Shown here piece after piece: positions 44,122 to 51,752 of a stretch of DNA of 64,000 bases (its first letter is position 1; each line of letters opens with the position of its first letter). The position numbers and the translations under genes are program-made. Location: positions 248,001 to 312,000 of the forward strand of contig NZ_JTGN01000004.1 of the NCBI RefSeq assembly GCF_000797495.1. Direction: 5' to 3'. The notes beneath the pieces are model-generated. The model saw only the letters and a list, made by a program, of their open reading frames with translations, had not been told where the DNA came from and searched no databases. This stretch comes from Robinsoniella peoriensis (GTDB taxonomy: Bacteria; Bacillota; Clostridia; Lachnospirales; Lachnospiraceae).

Positions 44122-44943
44122 CTAAGCCTCCCTTCCGGGATTTACTTTTCCCTCTATACTATATCCAATCAGCATCAGGCTAAAGATCAGAGCTACAATC
44201 ATGAATCCCGGTGGAAGTACAAGCCACCTCCAGCTAGCTGTCAGAAAAGCGTTTTTAGCCTGTGCATAATACAGCATAGAACCCCAGCTTTTTACAACTG
44301 CAGACCCAAGTCCCAGAAAGCTTAATGATGACTCTGCCAATATGGAAGATTTGAACCGAATGATCATATGGTAAGCAATAAAGGATAAAAGTTCCGGCAA
44401 AATGTGTCTGGTCAAAACATATCCATCTTTTGCCCCCATTGCCTGAATGGTCTGGATATATTCCTGCTTCTTGATCTTCAAAACCTGGGAACGCACTACC
44501 TTAGCCATTTCCGCCCAGGATGTGACTCCCAAAATGAGGGCAGTGGTAATCAATCCGCCTTTTAATAAAGCTGCAAGAAGTATCACCAGGGGCAGGTAAG
44601 GAATAGTCAGAAAAAAAGTCGTGATTTTCATCAGAATACTATCCAGCCAGCCCCCGCACCATCCTGATATAATTCCAATAGTCAAGGCAATCACCACAGA
44701 AATAGCCATAGCCAGAAATCCGATAGCAATGGAATATCTTGCTCCATAAAGCAGCTCCGTCAATACATCCTGTCCAATATCATTTGTCCCCAGCAGATGA
44801 TCTCCATTGGGTGCCTGAAAGGATTGTCCGACTATTTCATCCGGCTCATGAGGTGCCAGCACCGGAGCAAACACTGCCAGAAGCAGGAAAAATACCACAA
44901 TAACTATGCCTGTTATAAATAATTTTCTATTTTTCATCTTCAT
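44122..44943 (-). CDS. Peptide/nickel-type ABC transporter permease (DppC/NikC type)
   Basis: Second membrane permease. N-terminal helix followed by LAPHEPDEIVGQSFQAPNGDHLLGTNDIGQDVLTELLYG, the DppC/NikC signature (no run longer than needed is quoted), then five more helices and the EAA loop (YIQTIQAMGAKDGYVLTRHI). Length 273 is normal. The start overlaps the end of the upstream permease by 17 nt. With the other permease it forms the heterodimeric channel of the importer. Confidence 0.88.
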   Translation of the reverse strand: MKMKNRKLFITGIVIVVFFLLLAVFAPVLAPHEPDEIVGQSFQAPNGDHLLGTNDIGQDVLTELLYGARYSIAIGFLAMAISVVIALTIGIISGWCGGWLDSILMKITTFFLTIPYLPLVILLAALLKGGLITTALILGVTSWAEMAKVVRSQVLKIKKQEYIQTIQAMGAKDGYVLTRHILPELLSFIAYHMIIRFKSSILAESSLSFLGLGSAVVKSWGSMLYYAQAKNAFLTASWRWLVLPPGFMIVALIFSLMLIGYSIEGKVNPGREA

Positions 44944-45895
44944 CTACCATCCTGGGATCAATTCTGGAATATAAAATATCCGTCAGCAAAGAGGCTGCAA
45001 TTACCATAAATGAGGAAACCAGAAAACCATACTGCATCAGCGGATAATCCCTGGACAAAACAGCATTATACAGAAGATTGCCAAGGCCCGGATATGCAAA
45101 GACACTCTCGATCACAACGGAACCGCTTAAAACGCTCCCAAGCTCCATCATAAAAACGGTAAATACCGGAATCAGTGCATTTCTCATCATATAGCAAAAA
45201 CGCACTCTTTTTTTGGGAATTCCCCTTACCTTTGCCATAAATACATAATCCTGATGAATCGTCTCCAAAACGCTATATCTTGACGTGGTGAAAAAGACCG
45301 AAATGGAAACGATAGTCATTGTCGTAACCGGAAGAACCAGGTGTCCAAAAACATCTTTGGCATATGCCCACCCTTCCAGTCCGCTAAACATAGAATAGGC
45401 GCCATAGACAGGAAACCACCCAAGGCCTACACTAAAAACGGAAATGAAAATCATACCTATCCAGAAAGCAGGAAGGGAACTGCACAATATCACCAAAAGC
45501 ATCAGCTTCATGTCTTTCTTCTTCTTCCTCAAAACGGCAGATAGTGCACCTAAAAATGTTCCCAAAATGGTAGAGAGAATCAAGTTACAGCCAACCAGCA
45601 GAAGTGTCCAGGGGATTGCTGCCTTCAATAAATCAGTGATCGGTTGCTTTTTTGAGAAAGAAATCCCCCAATCCAGTGTAACAATATTCCTGATATAGGT
45701 AAAAAACTGCACTGTCAGCGGCTTATCCAAGTCATAGGCTGATAGGATCCGATCTCTTTCGCTCTGTGTCATACTGCCCACTTCTTCACCCGCCAGCTGA
45801 GCGATGGGTGACCCCGGCAGCATCCTTGGCAGAAAAAAGTTCAATATGACCACTGCCGACAGTAAAACTATGTAATGTGTTATACGATATTTCAA
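44927..45895 (-). CDS. Peptide/nickel-type ABC transporter permease (DppB/NikB type)
   Basis: First membrane permease; six hydrophobic helices, FFLPRMLPGSPIAQLAG near the N-terminus and the EAA loop DYVFMAKVRGIPKKRVRFCY. I place the start at TTG 45895 (322 residues, KYRITHYIVLLS next), with AGGAG 7 nt upstream. The longer frame to 45940 adds 15 residues (ALDCCCVFFTQEKIL) that do not fit the family. Directly downstream of the binding protein. Confidence 0.85.
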   Translation of the reverse strand: MKYRITHYIVLLSAVVILNFFLPRMLPGSPIAQLAGEEVGSMTQSERDRILSAYDLDKPLTVQFFTYIRNIVTLDWGISFSKKQPITDLLKAAIPWTLLLVGCNLILSTILGTFLGALSAVLRKKKKDMKLMLLVILCSSLPAFWIGMIFISVFSVGLGWFPVYGAYSMFSGLEGWAYAKDVFGHLVLPVTTMTIVSISVFFTTSRYSVLETIHQDYVFMAKVRGIPKKRVRFCYMMRNALIPVFTVFMMELGSVLSGSVVIESVFAYPGLGNLLYNAVLSRDYPLMQYGFLVSSFMVIAASLLTDILYSRIDPRMVDEDEK

Positions 45896-45962
45896 TATTT
45901 TCTCCTGTGTGAAAAATACACAACAGCAGTCCAATGCCATTGTGTATCTTTATTTGCATTTG

Positions 45963-47735
45963 TTATTTTTCCTGGGGCAGGAAAGAGAATGTATGAAACG
46001 CATAGGTTCCTTTTGCCGATACCCATCCATCATATAAGGATGTATTTACAGCACTGATTGTATCTTCAAAGAAGAGCGTTACAAAGGGAGCTTCCTCAGC
46101 CGCCAGTTTCTGCATTTCATGTGAAAGATTCAGTCTTTCATTTACATCCGCACTCTTTAGATATTGTGCCGCCAGAGTATCAAAAGCCTCACTCTTATAT
46201 CCTCCCAGATTATCTCCTCCCTCTACAAAATCGCTGTAACAGGAGGTGAGAATACTGCCTGCTTTCTGAATAACAGGCGCTGACCAGCCCCACATAGCCA
46301 TGTCATAATCACGGCCCTTTGATACATCGAATTCCGGCCATACCTTTTCATCCACGGTCTGAGATTCCATAGCGTTCACGGTCACTCTGACTCCTGCCTT
46401 GGCAAGCTGCGCTGCCAGAAGCTCAGCCGTACGCATGCGAAGCGTATTACCGGACTGCACAAGCAGTTCCAGATCCATCTTCTCACCTTCTTTTGTAAGA
46501 CGCATTCCATCACTGTCTTTTTCAGTATACCCCAGTTCATCCAGCATCTGTTCTGCTTTCGTAACATTGAATTCATAGTCCAGTCCTTCTGTATACTCTT
46601 TCAGACCACTCTTTATATATCCCGCTGTTCCTTTCTGCGCTCTGCCCAGACATACCTGGTCTATAATTTCGTCCAAATTTACCGCATATGTAAGTGCTTT
46701 TCTGAAATTAGCTTCGTTAAATGGCGCTCTTTCACAATTAAATAAAAGGAGGGTAGACGCATAACCTTCTGTTTCAATCAATTTAATGTTTTCTGCCGCT
46801 TCATAGGTATCAATCATTTCAGGCGTAATACTTCCTGTATATGCCGCTATTTCACCAGAAATCAGAGACTGCTGCCTCGCAGCGCCATCTGCAATAACAG
46901 GCATCTGAATGGTCTTTACTTTTGGCGTTCCTTTAAAATAATCTTCCTGGGTTTCCAGTGTATAATACTGTTCCGGCTTATATTCAGACATTTTATAAGC
47001 ACCGCTTCCCATGTTCTCCACAGTAGTGCCATCGGTTACCCCTTCATACATATGTTTGGCAACAATTCGCATATCAGCCAGCCCTGAGCGGATAAAATCA
47101 GGATTCGGATCAGATAAAGTAAATGTTATATCATTCCCATTCACTTCTATGGATTCCACCTGGGATGCAATCGTAATCCATCTTCCCAGTGTCTGCGTCA
47201 GCACATATTCAAAGGTAAACTTCACATCATCTGCTGTAACAGGTTTTCCATCATGCCACTTCTGCCCTTCCAAAAGCGTTACCTTATAGGTTTTATAATC
47301 TTCACTTACTTCGTAGGAATCATCCACCATCCAGGGTACTGCTTCATTCTCCTGATTGATTGTAAAGAGACTGTCATACATAAATCTCATGACATCAAAT
47401 CCCGGTGTTCCATTAATATACGTAAAAGGGGTAATCGTGCTCTGATCCTTTGTCATCGCCACAACTAAACTGTCTGTACCAGCACTGCTTTGTGCTGCCT
47501 CGCTTGCCGGCTGCCCACTTGTTGCTGACTCACTTGCTTCATCACTTGCTGACTCACTTACTGACTCATTTTCAGACTCACTTGCTGGTGCCTCACCTGT
47601 ACTTTTTTCTTCGTCTTTCTGTTGCTGAGACGTAGTTTCCAGTGATGCAGTGCTCTTCCCACATCCGGCTAATACCGCCATGGTCAATGCCGCACATGCC
47701 AGAATGGCTGCAATTTTTTTGCATTTCTTTTTCAT
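45963..47735 (-). CDS. Peptide/nickel-type ABC transporter substrate-binding lipoprotein
   Basis: Extracellular SBP of family 5 (DppA/OppA/NikA). Signal peptide with lipobox LAGCG (Cys25). A Ser/Glu/Ala-rich linker (about 30-90) comes from short DNA repeats near 47510-47600. The main domain shows DVMRFMYDSLFTI, the LLEGQKWHDGKPVTADDVKFTFEYVL hallmark (spread over two lines of motif), GSGAYKMSEYKPEQYYTLE and NFRKALTYAVNLDEII. Length 590 is normal. GGAGG precedes ATG 47735. Ligand may be a peptide, nickel chelate or metallophore; the methyltransferase neighbour gives no firm answer. Confidence 0.88.
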   Translation of the reverse strand: MKKKCKKIAAILACAALTMAVLAGCGKSTASLETTSQQQKDEEKSTGEAPASESENESVSESASDEASESATSGQPASEAAQSSAGTDSLVVAMTKDQSTITPFTYINGTPGFDVMRFMYDSLFTINQENEAVPWMVDDSYEVSEDYKTYKVTLLEGQKWHDGKPVTADDVKFTFEYVLTQTLGRWITIASQVESIEVNGNDITFTLSDPNPDFIRSGLADMRIVAKHMYEGVTDGTTVENMGSGAYKMSEYKPEQYYTLETQEDYFKGTPKVKTIQMPVIADGAARQQSLISGEIAAYTGSITPEMIDTYEAAENIKLIETEGYASTLLLFNCERAPFNEANFRKALTYAVNLDEIIDQVCLGRAQKGTAGYIKSGLKEYTEGLDYEFNVTKAEQMLDELGYTEKDSDGMRLTKEGEKMDLELLVQSGNTLRMRTAELLAAQLAKAGVRVTVNAMESQTVDEKVWPEFDVSKGRDYDMAMWGWSAPVIQKAGSILTSCYSDFVEGGDNLGGYKSEAFDTLAAQYLKSADVNERLNLSHEMQKLAAEEAPFVTLFFEDTISAVNTSLYDGWVSAKGTYAFHTFSFLPQEK

Positions 47736-47792
47736 CTGTAATCCTCCATTTTTTTAATTCTCTCGTATGATAACATGACCTATTCAGCGCCT

Positions 47793-47813
47793 TCAAGCCC
47801 CCCTAGGGGTTGA
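47793..47813 (-). promoter_or_regulatory. Palindrome upstream of the peptide/nickel importer
   Basis: TTCAAGCCCC and GGGGTTGAA flank a short centre (perfect core CCCCTAGGGG at 47800-47809). A weak promoter (TTGAAG, 18-bp spacer, TATCAT on the minus strand) overlaps it. The shape recalls MerR-family operators; this is inference. Confidence 0.45.
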
Positions 47814-47924
47814 AACTTTGAAAAAGTATTCCAACTCAATATATAATGTACCCATAAGTGTGGACACATTATTTAGCGGGACTCCCTTTTTTTAGACATC
47901 CCTTCCCATTAGTTCCACATTAAT

Positions 47925-48612
47925 TCACACCCCCTCACCTTTCAGAACCCCACATCCGTTCTGTACAAGAAGCTGCTTCAGTACATCCAGGTCATTTATT
48001 TCCATCAGACTTCACTGTGCCATATATGTCATGATCATGATCGGTATTACAATTTCATTTGCCGGCAGCCCCAGAATGAAAGCAATCAATATTACACCGT
48101 CCATTCCCAGTAGTTTTGCAAAAGGATCCAGTGCTCTGGTGCAATGGGTCAGAACCGTCATATCACCAATTGACAGATTTGCCATCAGCCAGATAATCAG
48201 CCCGGCCGGTGCCGCTACCACAACTGCACGGGCTAAGACAAAGAGTGTCCGGTCAAAAATCGAACGCACAATTACCTTTCCGATCTGAGGCCTCCGGTAA
48301 GGCGGCAGCTCCAGTGTAAATGAGGAAGGCATTCCTTTTAATATTGTCTTAGATAATAACTTGGATACCACAAGAGTCATCAGTATGCCAAGTACAATCA
48401 TACCGGCTAAAATGACTGCCGATAACAGCGACGAAAATACACCTGTAACCTTTCCTACAAAAAACATCGAAATAACGGATATTAAAATGGGCAGTCTTCC
48501 ATTGCAGGGGACAAAATTATTGGTGATCATTGCTATGAAACGTTCACTGGGCGAATCGATAATACGTCAGCCGATGATACCGGCTGCGTTACAACCAAAT
48601 CCCATGCACATG
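47925..48612 (-). pseudogene. feoB: feoB remnant (ferrous iron transporter), truncated and with stop codons
   Basis: In one frame the strand encodes a C-terminal part of FeoB: MGFGCNAAGIIG, then TGA in place of Cys, RIIDSPSERFIAMITNNFVP, the membrane part SSFTLELPPYRRPQIGKVIV, FILGLPANEIVIPIMIM, then TGA in place of a Gly, and SLMEINDLDVLKQLLVQNG. Both ends are lost: the GTPase domain is absent and similarity stops near 47925. The frame 48012-48530 is only its longest uninterrupted piece. Not functional. Confidence 0.85.
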
Positions 48613-49234
48613 GTATATGTATACTTGTAAATTATTATGCTAAAAGATAAATTCACTATCATTTGCCATCATACGAATTATATTTGCTAGTATAAACCTG
48701 TGCCTCACCTATTATTAGTAAGGCCCCAGGTTGAAATCATACCTGATTATCTAAAACACACCCATAATTGCAGCTATTCAACGCATTCACTATTTGTCTT
48801 TCTTGATATCAGCACTGATGGTTGTCTATCTTACTGGTATCTATTTAAGAAATCATTCATTACTCTATTTAAGTTAAGTTGTCAACTGTACATTTTATGA
48901 TGCTTTGATCTAAATTCCTTTATCTTCTTTCCCGCCGCTGAAGCAGCACTTCTAATTGTCAGCCCCACAGACTTTCTATCCTTATCTGGAACATATTTAA
49001 TGTTTTGCTCCATGGCGTGATCTTTCGGACCTTAACGTAATACCATATAAAACACTCTTAGCATTCGTTTGATAACGAATACCTGTAGATACAGCTCCCT
49101 ACAATACTTCCAAGCATAAACCCTGATCCCGCCAGACCCCTGCAGACAATATGGTCAGATACTGGAGACGTCAAGGTAAAAATATTGAAGTCATAAGGGC
49201 AGAAAAAGCAGTCCTAGTCCTGCTAAATCCTGAA
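48613..49234. other. Decayed intergenic stretch
   Basis: About 620 bp without an intact gene. On the minus strand short open pieces look like former coding sequence: one of 44 residues near 48895-49015 (MEQNIKYVPDKDRKSVGL then TIRSAASAAGKKIKEFRS) and another near 49065-49200 with a Gly-rich hydrophobic segment (GLAGSGFMLGSIVGSCIY). Neither has a ribosome site, and I recognise no family. Confidence 0.4.
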
Positions 49235-49238
49235 CTTC

Positions 49239-49535
49239 TCAATTCTTTAATAAAAGAAGATTTAATATTTTTGTAACTTCAGCATAGCCAATACATCTAC
49301 TACCTTCATACATCTGAATTCTTTTACCTAACCACATTGTATGCGGATATTCTTCTGGAGATATGAAAGTAATTGTTCCAGAAACCTTGTCCAACTTAGT
49401 TGAACATTCACTATTATAATGATGCACTCCTGTTGTTAAATAATTTTCTTTTATTAGATGTGAGGGTCTGTATCCATTACAAATCTTTGCATTTTTATTA
49501 CAAAACTCAAAAATCACTTCTATATCTGGTTTCAT
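49239..49535 (-). CDS. Small EF-Tu-domain-like protein
   Basis: A 98-residue protein similar in style to the beta-barrel domains of elongation factor Tu: GYRPSHLIKENYLTTGVHHY near the N-terminus, GTITFISPEEYPHTMWLGK, and the barrel-closing EGSRCIGYAEVTKILN. It has no GTPase part. Single-domain EF-Tu-like proteins occur scattered in bacteria with unknown role. I chose ATG 49535, with GAGG about 9 nt upstream, over ATG 49556, which has none. It stands alone in a decayed region. Confidence 0.6.
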   Translation of the reverse strand: MKPDIEVIFEFCNKNAKICNGYRPSHLIKENYLTTGVHHYNSECSTKLDKVSGTITFISPEEYPHTMWLGKRIQMYEGSRCIGYAEVTKILNLLLLKN

Positions 49536-49556
49536 TTTATCTTTCCTCTTTTTCAT

Positions 49557-49974
49557 ATTTTTTATTTCTCTGATAATTATAGTTCAAAATTATAGTATTT
49601 AATAAACATGTTAAATGCCAATAATATTTTTATTGAATTCATTTAACATATTAGGTTCAACTACAGGCGTGCCTGATTTAAAAATACGGCTGATCAGAAC
49701 AATTATGTTGCTGTTAATGGTAACACTTGCTGTTCCCTGCACAATAATATTAATACATATTCCTATTCCTTTTGGTCCACTCGCATCAATATAAAGTCTA
49801 TTGTCTGCAGCTGATCCGTTGGTTGTCGTATGGATATCAGTAGCTGCAAGCTTACTTTACTGTTACCTTTTATAATATTGTTAAATATAGCCCAGATATG
49901 GTGTCTGGGCTATGAGTCATATATATTAACTACAGTTGCTAATGCACTGTATATTTGTAGAAAGCAAGCTATTT
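49557..49974. other. Intergenic region with a coding-like fragment on the minus strand
   Basis: From about 49850 to 49612 the minus strand reads without stops, but without a start, as AATDIHTTTNGSAADNRLYI, DASGPKGIGICINIIVQGTA, SVTINSN and ends in a stop at about 49614. The Thr/Asn/Ile composition suggests part of a beta-rich structural or surface protein. I recognise no family; probably a relic. The rest is AT-rich. Confidence 0.35.
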
Positions 49975-51210
49975 TTATTTTGAAAGCCTTGGTTTCTTTA
50001 TATAATTTCTTTCTGCTACATTTTCAAGTTTCTTTCCTAATTGCAATTCTTGAATTACATCGACTTTGGCATGAAACCAGTTCAGCAAATTTTCCATTCT
50101 TTTGCTTTCCATGTTATCTTTTTCTAAAAGATCTATAATCAACCGGTCAGATGGAACCTTCGACAAATCAACTGCCCTGAAATCCCTTATATACTTTAGA
50201 AGCTCTGGTTCACTTTTTTTAAAGGAAGTCACCGGAACTGAAAACAGACTTGATTTTATTTTTTCTTTTTCGGGCAGAAAACGACGATTCCACAACATAC
50301 TGTTGCCACTGTCAAAAATTGGTGCCATTTCTATATACTTTAAGGTATTTACATCACGAAGAACACCAAAGTTATTAAAATGCCGGTCTGTGTTCGTTAT
50401 CATGAAATCAGTCAGTATTTGATATTCCAGGAAGTTACGAACATAATCCATATCAAGTCCATTTATACCACATATGGCTATAAAAGATTCATACTCCGAA
50501 AGGTCATTTCTTTTCTTAACGCTTGAAACCACATCATATGCCGGTATAAACTCAACATTTTTATTGGCAAAATTTCTGCACACGCAGCCAAGTGCCTGTT
50601 CTTCGTCTAATTCTATTTGAATAAGATCATATGTTGTATAGGACATTTTATTCTGTTTTTCATGAATCCTTGTTGCTATTACTTCATTGATGCTCTGCTG
50701 GAAAGACAAGCCATAATTTCCTTTTATCAAATATCTGTCCCCGTCATCACCAATTACCCATTTTTTCTTCAACTCCCCTTGCAACGATGCTCCCGGAACA
50801 AATGACGAACCATTATAATCAAATTGGCTGGAAGGGCGAAACTGTATCTCGCCTATGGTATCCCGGAAATCATTCTCATATGGATTTATCTGTTCCCATG
50901 ATAAACTATAATCGACAGGACATATCCAGTAATGGTCTGACAAACTGATTCCAAGATTTTGAAGCAGTAAACTTTGTGTATTGATTGTACCTGATTCTTC
51001 CAGTACTTTTTTGATATTTCCACGAAGCTGTGGTACCGCCCTGCGTATCCACCAACGCCTTAATTCCTCTGTTGAAAGATTGCCCCCTGGTGGCAGCAAC
51101 TCTCCATTTTCTATTTTAACCTTACGGATAGAACCATCCAATAAATCCATATGCAAAGATGCAACTATTTCATTTTCATGTTTAAGTAAAAATAAATTGT
51201 TTTCTGACAT
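49975..51210 (-). CDS. HipA-like kinase-fold protein, orphan
   Basis: A 411-residue protein with the HipA-type serine/threonine kinase fold in its C-terminal two thirds: ASLQGELKKKW (about 141), a kinase catalytic-loop-like TDRHFNNFG (Asp275, Asn280) and metal-binding-loop-like IFDSGNSM (Asp300). The N-terminal ~110 residues are not the HipA domain I know, but contain RRWWIRRAVPQLRGNI and a helical segment. HipA proteins phosphorylate translation factors and are toxins paired with HipB; no hipB-like gene lies beside it, so it may be a Firmicute kinase with another role. AAAGGGAAG precedes ATG. Confidence 0.7.
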   Translation of the reverse strand: MSENNLFLLKHENEIVASLHMDLLDGSIRKVKIENGELLPPGGNLSTEELRRWWIRRAVPQLRGNIKKVLEESGTINTQSLLLQNLGISLSDHYWICPVDYSLSWEQINPYENDFRDTIGEIQFRPSSQFDYNGSSFVPGASLQGELKKKWVIGDDGDRYLIKGNYGLSFQQSINEVIATRIHEKQNKMSYTTYDLIQIELDEEQALGCVCRNFANKNVEFIPAYDVVSSVKKRNDLSEYESFIAICGINGLDMDYVRNFLEYQILTDFMITNTDRHFNNFGVLRDVNTLKYIEMAPIFDSGNSMLWNRRFLPEKEKIKSSLFSVPVTSFKKSEPELLKYIRDFRAVDLSKVPSDRLIIDLLEKDNMESKRMENLLNWFHAKVDVIQELQLGKKLENVAERNYIKKPRLSK

Positions 51211-51752
51211 TTACTTCCCTTTCTAAAACACACATTTCCTGTAAACTATATTTTCTCTAATACTCTTTTATTGTACTATGTTTTGCATTTTGTGTATAGA
51301 TATTATAATCAAAAGTATGTCAGCTCTTTCTGTGCATCCTTCATTTGACAACTATTAGTGCATGTAAATAGGTAAAACACCCTGTAAATAGCATACTTTT
51401 TCTTCAATATTGACGTTTCCAGCGAAAAGCACAATCATAGTTATGAAGATACGTTTCAAACATAAATTCAAACTGCTTAGAATTCTCTTCATCAGAACAT
51501 CATTTTTTCATGCAACAGGATCAAACTTTGTAGGATTCAACTTTATATCACCCCTCTTTATTATATCAAAAGCTAAGGGATTATTCATTAAAGAAATGTG
51601 CGTTGTAGTAGTTTTAAAATTCATTCCTGCCATCTGCACACCCCACTTTGCGGCATATTTGCCCCGAATTCAGGTTGCGTAGCCCGCTACGCGCCCTTCA
51701 TCCGGGACAAATCTACCACAAACTGTGACGCACATCTGTCAGAAAGCAATTT
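51211..51752. other. Intergenic region before the HipA-like gene, no gene seen
   Basis: About 540 bp. It holds the promoter region of the HipA-like gene and the 3' flank of the GH78 gene. The only clear structure is GCGTAG/CTACGC (51677-51692), a 6-bp stem with a 4-nt loop but no T run. A minus-strand piece near 51530-51560 starts after GAGGGGTG but stops after ten codons. Confidence 0.5.

Noticed and set aside
48012..48612. Selenocysteine decoding of TGA in feoB
   Set aside because: The gene is truncated at both ends and a second TGA stands at a Gly position; no selenocysteine insertion hairpin was seen. Decay is the simpler explanation.
49151..49276. 41-codon plus-strand frame in the decayed stretch
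   Set aside because: It starts without a ribosome site and overlaps the end of the EF-Tu-like gene.
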